Notes: generated from the sequence alone by a model not told the origin. Counted from the first letter of the stretch, positions 8,295 through 17,802 are shown. The stretch: DNA of 64,000 bases from an uncultured Shewanella sp. (GCF_947501225.1 NZ_CANMUW010000011.1:98798-162797); one strand, 5' to 3'. A program made the numbers and translations.

Positions 8295-9482
8295 ATGATG
8301 ATGAAAAAGACGCTGATAGCAACCGCACTCGTTGGCCTTTTCGCCAGCCAAACTGCATTTGCTTCTGAAGAGACTCAAGAACTACGTAAAGTGATCGAGC
8401 AGCAGCAAAAGGTGCTACAAGATCTTGAACGTCGTCTCGAAGCCACTGAAACTCGAGTAGAAAAGACTGCCGACGTAGTCGAAGAGGTTGCAGAGTCCAA
8501 GAGTGCAACGACTATCGGTGGTTATGGTGAGCTTCACTACAACAACATTACCGATAACAAATCAGATAGCGACAAGAAAGCGATCGACTTCCACCGTTTC
8601 GTACTGTTCTTCGGCCATGAGTTCACCGAGAAAACACGTTTCTTCTCTGAGGTTGAGCTTGAACACTCACTTTCAGGTGATGGTAAGCCGGGTGAAGTAG
8701 AGCTTGAGCAAGCCTACGTAGAGCATGACTTCAACGAGATGTTTAGCGGTAAGGCGGGTCTGTTCCTGATGCCTGTTGGTATCATTAACGAAACCCATGA
8801 GCCACCAACTTTCTACGGCGTTGAGCGTAACCCTGTTGAGAAAAACATTCTTCCTGCAACCTGGTGGGAAGCCGGTGCGGCACTTAATATTAAAGCCGCT
8901 CCAGGTCTGGTTTTCGATGGTGCCGTGACCAGTGGTCTTGAAGTTGCTACCGAAGGCAGTAAAGCCTACAACATCCGTAGTGGTCGCCAGAAGGTCGCTA
9001 AAGCTAACGCTTCAGATCTAGCCTACACTGCACGTGTTAAATACACAGCAGTTCCAGGTCTAGAGCTCGCTGCAACCGCTCAATACCAGGCTGATATCAC
9101 TCAAAGTGCCGGCGGAGTAGACACGGCTTCTGCAACTCTTTTGACTGCACACGCTATCTACAGCATTCAGGGTTTCAGTGTTAAAGCCCTTTACGCACAG
9201 TGGGATATCGATGGTAAAGAAGCTGAAGCATTTGGTCGTGATGAGCAAAATGGTTGGTACATCGAGCCTTCATACCGCTTCAACGAGAGCTTCGGGCTGT
9301 TTGCTCGCTATAATGAGTATGACAACGAAGCTGGCAACAGCGACGATACTAAAATTGAGCAAACCAACGTAGGTATTAACTACTGGTTGCATGAGAACGT
9401 AGTATTCAAGGCTGACTACGAAAAAGTTGGCGGCGCCAAAGATTCAGACGGGTTCAACCTGGGTGTAGGTTACCAGTTCTAA
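8295..9482 (+). CDS. Fur-regulated outer-membrane porin with N-terminal coiled coil
   Basis: About 395 residues. The signal peptide ends at ASQTAFA-SEE. A short heptad-rich coiled coil follows (about residues 27-65, ETQELRKVIEQQQKVLQDLE), as in trimeric porins that contact peptidoglycan or the trimer axis. The rest alternates beta strands and ends in LGVGYQF with a terminal Phe, the BAM recognition signature. The motif GYGELHYNN and the internal AGLFLMPVGIINETHEPPTFYGVERN resemble the phosphate-selective porin-like (OprO/P) group of Shewanella. Fur boxes upstream and the receptor before it suggest iron-responsive expression. Its permeating substrate is unknown. Start codons at 8295, 8298 and 8301 are equivalent in practice. 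Confidence 0.87.
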   Translation: MMMKKTLIATALVGLFASQTAFASEETQELRKVIEQQQKVLQDLERRLEATETRVEKTADVVEEVAESKSATTIGGYGELHYNNITDNKSDSDKKAIDFHRFVLFFGHEFTEKTRFFSEVELEHSLSGDGKPGEVELEQAYVEHDFNEMFSGKAGLFLMPVGIINETHEPPTFYGVERNPVEKNILPATWWEAGAALNIKAAPGLVFDGAVTSGLEVATEGSKAYNIRSGRQKVAKANASDLAYTARVKYTAVPGLELAATAQYQADITQSAGGVDTASATLLTAHAIYSIQGFSVKALYAQWDIDGKEAEAFGRDEQNGWYIEPSYRFNESFGLFARYNEYDNEAGNSDDTKIEQTNVGINYWLHENVVFKADYEKVGGAKDSDGFNLGVGYQF

Positions 9483-9536
9483 TCATCTGAGTTTGAGTAC
9501 CTGGATACTAGTTAATAGGTACCGGATTCCAGCTTC

Positions 9537-9568
9537 AAGGTGCTAAAAGCGACAGCCTTTAGCACCTT
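9537..9568 (+). terminator. Terminator-like hairpin after the porin
   Basis: Arms AAGGTGCTAAA and TTTAGCACCTT are perfectly complementary around a 10-nt loop and sit 55 bp after the porin stop. The FMN-binding gene that follows therefore probably has its own promoter or depends on read-through. Confidence 0.8.
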
Positions 9569-9619
9569 TCTCAGCTTTAGCATAAGCTAAAATCCTCTAA
9601 ATGAATCAGTGAGTCCATT

Positions 9620-10138
9620 ATGAAGCTAAACTCTTTTCTCCTTATCCTTCTCACTCTGCTCCTAAGCTTCAACGCTCACTCCAAGAGTGTTTATCAAGAG
9701 CCACAAGAGTTTATCAGTCAGGCCTTTAATGCCCCGGCGCCCAAGTCGAAAGTCTTCTGGATAGACGATGAAGCACAGAGAGTCATAGAAGAGATACTGG
9801 CACATAAATTCAAGAAGATGCGCCTGAGATATTGGCAGCAGGAGGGGGAAACCGTTTGGATACTGGAGGAGATAGGCAAAGAATCGCTTATCACGGTCGG
9901 TATACATATCAAAGATCAACAGATAGCTCAGACCAAGGTGCTCGTCTACCGTGAAAATCGCGGCGATGAGGTAAGACATGATTTCTTTACTGATCAGTTC
10001 AAATCGGCCAAACTAAAGGACGATCTTCAGCTCGACAGACATATCGACGGAATAACCGGCGCTACACTATCCGTCAGGGCTCTGACCAAACTATCACGCA
10101 TTGCACTATGGTTGGATAATCATGTCACAAAGGGGTAA
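9620..10138 (+). CDS. Periplasmic FMN-binding domain protein
   Basis: A 172-residue exported protein with the signal peptide MKLNSFLLILLTLLLSFNAHS. The C-terminal FMN-binding domain ends in the flavinylation-type motif DGITGATLSVRA at about residues 143-155. In NqrC/RnfG-like proteins the Thr of this S/T-G-A-T block takes FMN covalently from ApbE. It lies directly before a PepSY membrane protein and after two Fur-regulated outer-membrane genes. A flavin-based electron transfer step, for instance reduction of an imported ferric chelate in the periplasm, is a reasonable inference but is not proven by sequence. Confidence 0.82.
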   Translation: MKLNSFLLILLTLLLSFNAHSKSVYQEPQEFISQAFNAPAPKSKVFWIDDEAQRVIEEILAHKFKKMRLRYWQQEGETVWILEEIGKESLITVGIHIKDQQIAQTKVLVYRENRGDEVRHDFFTDQFKSAKLKDDLQLDRHIDGITGATLSVRALTKLSRIALWLDNHVTKG

Positions 10139-10237
10139 TAAGGTAAGAGCGTAAGGATCATTTAACGTTACAGCTTGAGCCCTCAATATGGTGCTTATGC
10201 CATATTAAAAATAAAGAACAATGAAAAGAATAATTAA

Positions 10238-11032
10238 ATGATCCATAAGCATCACCATCATCGTAAGAAAAGCCTCAAAACAAAAATTACCAAGCAACTC
10301 CGCCCCTGGCATCGCGGCCTCGGGATCATCAGCGCCCTCTTCATCCTGCTGATGGCTCTGAGTGGCATCTTGATCAACCATAGCAACCAACTGTCGATCG
10401 ATACCACCCATGTAGAGCAGAGCTGGCTACTGGACTACTATGGCATCACCCCGCCTGCTCAAATCGATATCTACCAGACATCACCGTTTAAACTTGCCAG
10501 CTCAGATAACCTTATCTGGGTCGACAACAGGCTCGCCGTCGAAGCCGACTCATCGATTAAGGGAGTGCTGTCTCTGGGCAGGGTGCTGGTCGCCGTAGAC
10601 AGCGACAACCTCTACCTGCTCTCGAAAGAGGGGGAGCTGTTGGAGAAACAAGATGCCTCGACCGGACTTCCCCGTGGGATTGAGGCCATCGGCTTCGATG
10701 AGCAGCTCTGGTTGAAAACAGATACCGGCACCTTCATGGCCGACGATGACCTTATCGAGTGGAACCAGAGTCAGCCATTGGCAGCCATCGACTGGAGTGA
10801 ACCACTCGCTGCGGATAGTGTTATTGATGAACGCGAATCGATCGCCCTGCAGGCCCGCTCCAGCCACCTCACCTGGGAGCGTGTTCTGCTGGATATCCAC
10901 AGCGGACGCTTCTTCGGCAGCTTAGGCCCCTGGATCATGGATCTGGTCGCACTGGCGCTGATCATCATGGCCATCTCCGGGATCTATATCTGGCAACAGC
11001 AGAAACCCAAGAAGCCGAGAAAACGAAGGTAA
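10238..11032 (+). CDS. PepSY-associated transmembrane protein
   Basis: 264 residues. A His-rich cytoplasmic start, MIHKHHHHRKK, precedes a first membrane helix (about residues 28-46, GLGIISALFILLMALSGIL). A periplasmic domain of about 170 residues follows, then a second helix near the C-terminus (about 228-250, MDLVALALIIMAISGIYIW) and a basic tail. The first helix with RPWHRGLGIISALF is the PepSY_TM signature found in ferric reductases and siderophore-reducing proteins. The gene follows the FMN-binding protein by 99 bp on the same strand, so the two probably form a reductase pair. The His cluster could bind metal or haem but may be incidental. Confidence 0.78.
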   Translation: MIHKHHHHRKKSLKTKITKQLRPWHRGLGIISALFILLMALSGILINHSNQLSIDTTHVEQSWLLDYYGITPPAQIDIYQTSPFKLASSDNLIWVDNRLAVEADSSIKGVLSLGRVLVAVDSDNLYLLSKEGELLEKQDASTGLPRGIEAIGFDEQLWLKTDTGTFMADDDLIEWNQSQPLAAIDWSEPLAADSVIDERESIALQARSSHLTWERVLLDIHSGRFFGSLGPWIMDLVALALIIMAISGIYIWQQQKPKKPRKRR

Positions 11033-11224
11033 ATTCGTTTTATCCTTTATTTGTTGGTTGCACCATTTGATCCACTTGGGTATTGGGTGGAAATAATGGT
11101 AGTCGTACCTTCATTGTTATCTATCGTATCGCTTGCAGCTTGCTTGCGTGCAAGTAATTAGTACAAGTAGGACTATAGTTCCCCACGAGTAAATCCAAGA
11201 CCAAACCAGATTAATGAACCCCAT

Positions 11225-11350
11225 CTAAGAAGATATTTGAAACTTGTTATCCGACAAGCAAACAAGTTTTTTCCCGCCCCTCGCCGGGCAGGCGTTAGAT
11301 AACAATACGGCTATGGTACTTAGCAAACTACCCAAGTACCAAACCAGCCA
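11225..11350. repeat. Dispersed intergenic repeat, copy A
   Basis: The block with GGCAGGCGTTAGATAAC and the following GGCTATGGT recurs, inverted, near 57300-57400 (GGCTAGGCGTTAGATAGC on the opposite strand) and in weaker form near 32370-32420. The preceding TTGAAACTTGTTATC is also found at 58876. It lies in the convergent gap between the PepSY gene and mrcB; the rest of the gap (11033-11225) shows no gene. Confidence 0.55.
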
Positions 11351-11375
11351 TATGAAACCTAACAGAAATACTTAA

Positions 11376-11402
11376 AGGGCTTGTTATTCCACAAGCCCTC
11401 TA
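11376..11402 (-). terminator. Terminator of mrcB
   Basis: AGGGCTTGT/ACAAGCCCT stem just beyond the mrcB stop codon, followed on the minus strand by TTTAAG. Confidence 0.75.
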
Positions 11403-11405
11403 TGA

Positions 11406-13769
11406 CTATCTGCCAGTCAGCTTCTGCCACCAGGATAACGGCTCGCCGCAGTTCTTCGCCGGATGGTAACTGGACTGCAGCGCCGGCAGGGCTATCGAGT
11501 CATCACAGCCCGCCTGTTTGGCAATGCCGGTGGTGCGCTCGAAATACCCGTTTACGACGCCATTAACCGGCGTTCTTCTCAGGCTGATTGGCGGCCTGTC
11601 TCCGAGGAAGTCCTGATATACGGCCATGGCGCCGCTGCTGCCATAGAGCTTGGTCTTGCCGTTATCGTCACGGCCAACCCAGATGGCGGCGACATTACGC
11701 TCATCGAAACCGGCAAACCAGGAGTCGCGGGAGTCATTACTGGTACCTGTCTTACCTGCAAGCGTGGTTCCCGGGAAGGCCCTGCCGAGTCTGGAGGCGG
11801 TGCCCGAATCAACCACCTGGGTCATCGCATACTGCACCAGGTAGTTCGTCGCCGCGTCCAGTGCCTGACTCGGCGCTATCGGCGCCGCCGGTAGTGGGTT
11901 ATTGTCCATATCCAGCACCGAAGTAATCGAGCTCAGCTGTCGGTAACGGCCGTTGTCCGCTATGGTCTGATATACCTGGGCCACCATCAGGGGAGAGCCG
12001 TTGACCGCACCAAGCAACATAGAGGGGTACTCAGGGATCTTATCCCGCCAGCCCGCCTTGTCTAATGTGGTAGCCACACTGCCAACGCCAATACTCATGC
12101 CTAAATTAACCGTAGGCACATTGATAGACTTCTTAAAGGCGGTTAACAGAGGGACCTCACCCCTGAACTGCTTATCCACATTCTTAGGCGACCAGCTTTT
12201 ACCCTGACCATTTTTCAGTGTGATGGGCTGATCTTTTATCGGCGTCGCCAGATTATATCTGTCACCATGACTCAGCGCCGTGGCATAGACGAATGGCTTT
12301 ATCAGGGAGCCGATTGGACGACGTATCTCTACCGCGCGATTAAAGCCCTTATAACCCGGCACCTTATCCCCTACCATGGCGGCGATACCGGCGGAGTATT
12401 TGTCGGTCACCACCATGCCCACCTGCAGGGAGTCATCACTCTTACCAAGGCGCGCCATGGTCTTCTTAACCGCTTTTTCGGCGGCCTCCTGAGCCATAGG
12501 ATCCAAGGTGGTATAGACCTTTATCCCGGACTGTTTCAGCAGGGAGTCGCCGAATCGTCTCGCCAGCTCATGTTGCACCACGGCAAAGAAAGCCGGCAGT
12601 TTCTGATGTACCGGTTTATCTGCCTTGCGCAGCCCCAGAGGGGATTCGACCGCCGCCGTGTACTGCGCCACATTGAGTTGATCCGCCTCCATCAACAGCC
12701 TCAAGACCAGATCTCTCCTCTGCTGCGCCCTCTCAGGGTAGCGCCAGGGGTTGTAGTAGGAGGGGCCCTTGATCACTGCCACAAGAAAAGCCTGCTGCGG
12801 CAGGGTCAGTTCGGCAATGGGTCGTCCGAAGTAGAACTGAGATGCCAGCCCCATGCCGTGTACACCACGGGCCTTATCCTGCCCCATATACACTTCATTG
12901 AGATAGGCCTCTAATATCTCATCTTTGTCATAACGAAAATCGATGATAACCGCCATCAGGGCTTCACGAATTTTCCGCACCAATGACCGCTGGCTGGAGA
13001 GGAAGAAGTTTTTAGCCAGCTGCTGAGTCAGGGTCGAGCCTCCCTGCACCGTTCTTCCGGCGCTGATGTTCACCATCAGGGCCCTCGCGATAGCAAACGG
13101 GTTAACGCCGTGATGCTCATAAAAACTGCGATCTTCCACTAAGATGAGGGCATCGATTATCGGCTTAGGGATCTTGTGCGCCGGCACAAATAATCTGTCT
13201 TCACCATCTGTGGTAAGAATACGGTCGAGTAGTACAGGTTCTAGATGAAAAACCGCCAGCTGACGTCCATCTTTATTTCTGGCAACAGAGCTGACACCCT
13301 GCGAATCGAAGCTGATCATCACCCTCTGCTCGGCCTGGGAGCCCTGCGGATGGAGGAAGGGACGACGCCAGAGATCCACCTTGGTTTTCGAGGCCGAAAA
13401 TTCGCCGACCTGCCTGGGATTAGCGACCTTGCGGTAACCCAGTAGCTTAAGTTCGGCGATGAGTTGGTTATGGCTCACCGCAGCGCCAGGATAGAGCGCC
13501 ATCGAGCGGCTGAACACCTGAGCCGGCAGATGCCACTTCTGCCCCTCGAACTTTCGGGCGATGATCTGATCCAGATAGATGCCATAGATAACGGCCGCCG
13601 CTACAACAATGAGCGCACACTTCCAACCTATCGACCAGATACGACGTCCCCAACCCGAAGATGAGGTTCTCTTCGAGGCGCGCTTTTTGCTTTTTGGCTT
13701 AGCTTTGGCCGCACTCTTTTTAGCGGCTGGCTTCTTAGTCGCCCTCTTTGATGTCTCTTTCTGTGTCAT
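11406..13769 (-). CDS. mrcB: Penicillin-binding protein 1B, bifunctional class A PBP
   Basis: Polymerises and cross-links peptidoglycan at the periplasmic face. 787 residues: a Lys/Ala-rich cytoplasmic tail (1-40), one membrane helix (about 48-66), a UB2H-like domain (about 80-165) and a GT51 transglycosylase with catalytic Glu212 in VEDRSFYEHHG and GGSTLTQQLAKN. The transpeptidase follows, with Ser488 in SLIK, the SIN triad member in KKSINVP and K673-TGT. All key residues are present. UB2H and the long basic tail mark PBP1B rather than PBP1A; in E. coli the UB2H domain takes the activator LpoB. The gene faces hrpB's 3' end on the same strand with a 92-bp gap. Confidence 0.95.
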   Translation of the reverse strand: MTQKETSKRATKKPAAKKSAAKAKPKSKKRASKRTSSSGWGRRIWSIGWKCALIVVAAAVIYGIYLDQIIARKFEGQKWHLPAQVFSRSMALYPGAAVSHNQLIAELKLLGYRKVANPRQVGEFSASKTKVDLWRRPFLHPQGSQAEQRVMISFDSQGVSSVARNKDGRQLAVFHLEPVLLDRILTTDGEDRLFVPAHKIPKPIIDALILVEDRSFYEHHGVNPFAIARALMVNISAGRTVQGGSTLTQQLAKNFFLSSQRSLVRKIREALMAVIIDFRYDKDEILEAYLNEVYMGQDKARGVHGMGLASQFYFGRPIAELTLPQQAFLVAVIKGPSYYNPWRYPERAQQRRDLVLRLLMEADQLNVAQYTAAVESPLGLRKADKPVHQKLPAFFAVVQHELARRFGDSLLKQSGIKVYTTLDPMAQEAAEKAVKKTMARLGKSDDSLQVGMVVTDKYSAGIAAMVGDKVPGYKGFNRAVEIRRPIGSLIKPFVYATALSHGDRYNLATPIKDQPITLKNGQGKSWSPKNVDKQFRGEVPLLTAFKKSINVPTVNLGMSIGVGSVATTLDKAGWRDKIPEYPSMLLGAVNGSPLMVAQVYQTIADNGRYRQLSSITSVLDMDNNPLPAAPIAPSQALDAATNYLVQYAMTQVVDSGTASRLGRAFPGTTLAGKTGTSNDSRDSWFAGFDERNVAAIWVGRDDNGKTKLYGSSGAMAVYQDFLGDRPPISLRRTPVNGVVNGYFERTTGIAKQAGCDDSIALPALQSSYHPAKNCGEPLSWWQKLTGR

Positions 13770-13861
13770 CTTTGTTCCGGTAAAACCTTTCAGCGGACGG
13801 TTTTCCGGCCGCTAAGTAATTCATAATTAGTATAATTTCAATCGACTCGGCAACTCCGGCC

Positions 13862-16396
13862 CTAGCCCTTTGTGTTTAAAGTCTTCTTCTTGGTAAAGCG
13901 GGTCGGCAGGGTATTGGCTGGGTCATCGGGCCAAAGGTGTTTGGGATACCTTCCCTTCATCTCTTTTTTAACCTCGACATAGGGCCCCTGCCAGAAGTTG
14001 GCAAGATCTGCCGTTAATGCCAGAGGCCTGTGAGCCGGCGATAACAACTCCATCGTCACCATGAGTTTGCCATTGGCCAGAACCGGGCTCTGCGCCATTC
14101 CCAGCGCCTCCTGCAACCTGACACTGAGCAGGGCTCTGCCGGTTTCATCATAGGTTATCTTCGCCTTGGTCCCCGTCGCCATAGTCCAGTGAGTGGGAAA
14201 CAGTGAGTCTAATCTTTGCTGTTTATCCCACCCGAGGCCGTTGAGCAGCAGAGTATAACAGTCGAGCGCCTTCAATTGTGACAGGTTTCTGACATCACTC
14301 AAATAGGGAGCCAACCACTCATTCAGGCTCGCCAGCAGGCTGGCGTCATCGAAATCGGGCCAGCCCTGTTCGCTGTCGAGCTCTGCCGCTAACTTCACCC
14401 TGTTTTGCAGCTGCAGCAGCTTATCATCGATATTGAGCAGACCCAGTCCCTTGCTGAGAAGTTGCTCTATGATGGCGGCTTTTATCTGCTCCTGATCGGG
14501 CTTCTTCGCAGCCGCTCTGCTTAGCACTATCTGACCGATAGTTCTGCGGGTCTCGGCAAAGAAACGTCCCTTAGACTCATCCCAGCCACAATAGTCCTTA
14601 CTCGATACCAAAAATGAGAGCCGCTCTTTAAACGCCGCCTCATCGACTTCGGCGGCCAGATAGACCCGACCGGAGGTTCTGCCTTCACTCTCCTGAAAGT
14701 CCGCCACCACCAGCCAGTCTACATGAGAGAGAGCGTCGTTATCGGGCAGGAGCACCCCGGTACCATTAGCCAGCTGATAACCCGATACCCCTCTGCTTTT
14801 CGCGATGCGATCGGGAAACGCTAATGCGAGCAGAAAAGCGATATCTGCACCGTTAGTGCTGGTGTAGATCTCAGACAGGGGCATATTGACCTTTAACTTC
14901 TTCATCCATGTTCGTACCTGCTGGCCCGATTCCCCCTGAGTGGCCTCTCTTAAATAATTACCAATGTCTGTTCCATGACGACTACGGGAGCGAGACTCTA
15001 ACACGCCGGCCAACAGGCAGGCTAACCCCGCAAGCTCATCTGATCCGCTCTGAGCCGACAGCGCCCTGGCCTTGAGCAGCATATGGGCCAATCTTGGATG
15101 ACAACCCAGCTCATAGGCTTGCTGCCCGTGAGCCGTAATTTTTCTCTGCTCATCGACCACCTCTAACATCTGCAGTAACTGCCAGGCTACCGCTTCATTA
15201 GCCTGAGAGGGCTGAGTCAACATGGGAAGCTCAGAGAGTGACTTAACTCCCCAGCATGCGCCGTCGTGCACCATAGAGATAAGATCCGTATGTAGGATCT
15301 CGGGCTCGTCGGCCTTAAGCAGCCTCCCCTGCTCCTCCTGACTCCAGAGACGCAGACAATGGCCCGGGGCCAAACGTCCGGCACGACCACAACGCTGCGC
15401 CGCCGAAGCCTGACTGATACGCTTGAGTGACAATCTGGTCACCCCCGTTCTGGGGTTGAAGCTGGCCTGTCGCTTATAACCTGAGTCCACCACCATAGTG
15501 ATCCCTTCGATGGTCAGACTCGATTCGGCCACATTGGTCGAGAGTACGACTTTACGTTTTCCGTCCTCTGCTGCGGCAATGGCCCTGTCCTGCGCCTTTG
15601 CAGGCAAGCTGCCATAGAGCGGACAGAGACTGAACTTGCTCAAATCCAGCCGGCTCGCTAAGAAGTCATACAGACGCATGATCTCCGCCTGACCAGGCAG
15701 GAATGCAAGCAGTGACCCGTTAGCGGTGTGCCCGTCAACGTCATCATCGCCCTTGAGCAACTCCACTATGCTTCGTCCCATATGTTCTATCCAATGGGAG
15801 TGATGTTGGGATCTGTTTTTCGACACCGCAGCACTGTAGGCTATCTCGACAGGAAAACTGCGCCCCTCACTCTTTAAGGAGATGGCATCGGGCATGACGC
15901 TATTCAGCGGCAGGCCGGAGAGGGTCGCCGACATGGCTAAGATCTTCAGATCTTCGCGAAACGATCCCTGGATCTCAAGCGCCAGCGCCAAGCCAAGATC
16001 TGTGGTCAGGTGGCGTTCATGGATCTCATCGAAGATGATCAACCCGACCCCCTCTAACTCGGGATCTTGCTGGATCATCCGGGTAAGAATCCCCTCGGTG
16101 ACGATCTCCAGTCTGGTCGCTCTACTGCTGCGAGATTCCCCCCGGACCCTGAAGCCTATCTCCTCGCCTATGGCGCAGCCTCGCTGACCGGCGATATAGT
16201 GAGCCACGCTTCGCGCCGCAACCCTTCTGGGCTCCAGCATCAAGATCTTGCCCTCAATCTCCGTCCAATCGAGCATGGCTAAGGGCAGTGCGGTTGACTT
16301 ACCTGCACCGGTAGGGGCTTCGAGGATCACTTGATTATGCTGACTAAAGGCCCTACGCAGAGGGTCGAGCAGGCTTTGTACGGGTAACTGTTCCAA
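13862..16396 (-). CDS. hrpB: ATP-dependent RNA helicase HrpB (DEAH family)
   Basis: Superfamily 2 helicase of about 844 residues. Walker A APTGAGKST is at about 27-35 and the Walker B box reads DEIH in IIFDEIHERHL. Also present are the motif III SATL, motif V-VI VLSTNVAESSLTIEGITMVVDSGY and SAAQRCGRAGRLAPG. The HrpB-specific C-terminal region follows, with HWTMATGTKAKITYDE and LLSPAHRPLALTADLANFW. No ATG is available: I used TTG 16396, which begins MEQLPVQSLL as in other HrpB proteins; GTG 16426 or TTG 16456 are alternatives. The left end of a MITE lies about 50 bp upstream, so the native upstream sequence has been replaced. Its physiological RNA substrate is not settled in E. coli. Confidence 0.9.
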   Translation of the reverse strand: MEQLPVQSLLDPLRRAFSQHNQVILEAPTGAGKSTALPLAMLDWTEIEGKILMLEPRRVAARSVAHYIAGQRGCAIGEEIGFRVRGESRSSRATRLEIVTEGILTRMIQQDPELEGVGLIIFDEIHERHLTTDLGLALALEIQGSFREDLKILAMSATLSGLPLNSVMPDAISLKSEGRSFPVEIAYSAAVSKNRSQHHSHWIEHMGRSIVELLKGDDDVDGHTANGSLLAFLPGQAEIMRLYDFLASRLDLSKFSLCPLYGSLPAKAQDRAIAAAEDGKRKVVLSTNVAESSLTIEGITMVVDSGYKRQASFNPRTGVTRLSLKRISQASAAQRCGRAGRLAPGHCLRLWSQEEQGRLLKADEPEILHTDLISMVHDGACWGVKSLSELPMLTQPSQANEAVAWQLLQMLEVVDEQRKITAHGQQAYELGCHPRLAHMLLKARALSAQSGSDELAGLACLLAGVLESRSRSRHGTDIGNYLREATQGESGQQVRTWMKKLKVNMPLSEIYTSTNGADIAFLLALAFPDRIAKSRGVSGYQLANGTGVLLPDNDALSHVDWLVVADFQESEGRTSGRVYLAAEVDEAAFKERLSFLVSSKDYCGWDESKGRFFAETRRTIGQIVLSRAAAKKPDQEQIKAAIIEQLLSKGLGLLNIDDKLLQLQNRVKLAAELDSEQGWPDFDDASLLASLNEWLAPYLSDVRNLSQLKALDCYTLLLNGLGWDKQQRLDSLFPTHWTMATGTKAKITYDETGRALLSVRLQEALGMAQSPVLANGKLMVTMELLSPAHRPLALTADLANFWQGPYVEVKKEMKGRYPKHLWPDDPANTLPTRFTKKKTLNTKG

Positions 16397-16446
16397 GGAG
16401 ATGACATCTGAATAACACACTGCCACCAGTGTACTAGGAATGGGCC

Positions 16447-16776
16447 TTATACCCAAGCCACTTCATATTCCGAGTTTCAGAGCTTCCGAAGGATAACAGG
16501 GCAAGGCAGTGATTGAGAGAATGGTTGCTCCCTTGTCGATATCACTAACGCCGCTCAGGTGTTCTTCGGGAGCTCCCGAAGGGCAAATCGATAAGCAACA
16601 TTTTCTGTATTCTTTATTTATAAGAATAAACATTGAATTAGAAAACTAGTCCTTCTATTTCATGAAGACCACCACGGATGGTGGGAATGTCATTAATGCA
16701 GGAGCAATTAACGACCTTGAACTCTGCCACTTCTAGACTTGCTGAATTCTGCATATTGAAGTGGTTTGGGTATATT
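16447..16776. mobile_element. MITE-like element with terminal inverted repeats
   Basis: The left end, TATACCCAAGCCACTTCA, and the right end, read on the other strand as TATACCCAAACCACTTCA, form about 24-bp inverted termini with one or two mismatches over about 330 bp. The interior has no transposase. It contains a perfect 18-bp palindrome at 16564-16581 and further internal inverted segments. TA-rich sequence at both junctions would fit a TA-type target duplication. A non-autonomous element moved by a transposase elsewhere in the genome is the simplest reading. Confidence 0.75.
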
Positions 16777-17034
16777 TTCCCAAGCATCTGAACGATATCC
16801 AGGAGGAACCTACAGTTCCCGCTACAGGATAGCCTCACGACACAAGGACTAGATTAACCAGTTTAGTCCCTGGTAAGTGTAGCGACAATCGAGGCTATGA
16901 AGCACCACCAGCTAAGAGATTACGGCAATCAGCCATAAAGCCATATGATTTTGCTACAATTAACCACAAAAGAATTAAGTCTTAAAAACTATTTAAGGTT
17001 AATTAAGCGAGTTCTTTCAGATGGAGCGGCTAAT

Positions 17035-17724
17035 ATGAAAAGATTATTTTTAGGCGTATCCCCCGATGCGGCGCAGGTCGAGCAACTACTCAAGATCCAG
17101 ACCACTCTTTTCAAGGCTGGAGATAAGGAGAGGGCTTGTGAGGGGCGGGATGCGGATAGAAAAACGGCTAACTATTACACCGGTGTCGGGTGCAGGGTCG
17201 AAAAGCAAAATTTTCATATGACGCTTGCCTTCCTGGGAGCCGTCAGCGATGAGATGCAGGAGCAACTGGAGTCGACACTGGATAGCTTCTACGCCATCAA
17301 CGCAAACCAGTGGGCCTCCTTCGATGTGGCATTAGATACACTTACGCTCTGGAGAAAACCTCAGGTGCTCTGTCTGTCGGGAAAAGTCGATGATGAAAAT
17401 CTGCAGATTACGGTAGACAGATGCAGATATGCCGCCAGAGAGGCCGGACTTTTCAGCGGAAAAACCGACAAAGACAATAGAAGCGGTGAACCAGCCTTCA
17501 CCCCGCATATCACCCTGTTTAGAAAAGCAAAGAAGATCCCCCAGGCGCTACTGCCCGAAACAAATTTATTACGGGATGAGTTAATAGAGCGCGCCCTTAT
17601 TCCACTGACGCTCTCACCACAGCAGATGCACCTCTATGAATCGGTCAGCACCCCGGAGGGGGTCGAGTACCATATCCAGCGCTCCTGGAAACTTATACCG
17701 ACCGGAACAAGCCAGCCCGGTTAA
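17035..17724 (+). CDS. thpR: RNA 2',3'-cyclic phosphodiesterase (2H family, LigT-like)
   Basis: Soluble 2H phosphoesterase of about 229 residues. The two catalytic tetrapeptides are visible: HMTL in FHMTLAFLG (about residue 62) and HITL in PHITLFRK (about 157). The family hydrolyses 2',3'-cyclic phosphate ends of RNA to 2'-phosphate and was first described as a 2'-5' RNA ligase. I start at ATG 17035 with GGAG upstream; the open frame extends further 5' but without a ribosome binding site. The insert DKERACEGRDADRKTANYYTG between strand one and the first motif is longer than in E. coli. Confidence 0.88.
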   Translation: MKRLFLGVSPDAAQVEQLLKIQTTLFKAGDKERACEGRDADRKTANYYTGVGCRVEKQNFHMTLAFLGAVSDEMQEQLESTLDSFYAINANQWASFDVALDTLTLWRKPQVLCLSGKVDDENLQITVDRCRYAAREAGLFSGKTDKDNRSGEPAFTPHITLFRKAKKIPQALLPETNLLRDELIERALIPLTLSPQQMHLYESVSTPEGVEYHIQRSWKLIPTGTSQPG

Positions 17725-17766
17725 CTCTCAAAACTATCAAAACTCTCGACAAGTCAGTTACAACCG

Positions 17767-17802
17767 ATAAAAAAGCCGGCACCTTTTCAGGTGCCGGCTT
17801 CA
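17767..17802 (-). terminator. Terminator of pepB
   Basis: AAGCCGGCACCT...AGGTGCCGGCTT, a very strong stem-loop. On the minus strand it is followed by six T, so it serves pepB. It may also stop thpR transcription from the other side. Confidence 0.88.

Noticed and set aside
11291-11300. GCGTTAGAT as an attC right core
   Set aside because: It is a seven-base degenerate consensus that occurs often by chance; no complementary left core was found within 150 bp, and the block is part of repeat copy A.
12267-12914. 215-codon open frame on the strand opposite mrcB
   Set aside because: It is antisense to the conserved transpeptidase domain; the mrcB frame accounts for the codon pattern.
16638-16838. 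66-codon open frame upstream of hrpB
   Set aside because: It overlaps the right half of the MITE and has no homology or ribosome site.
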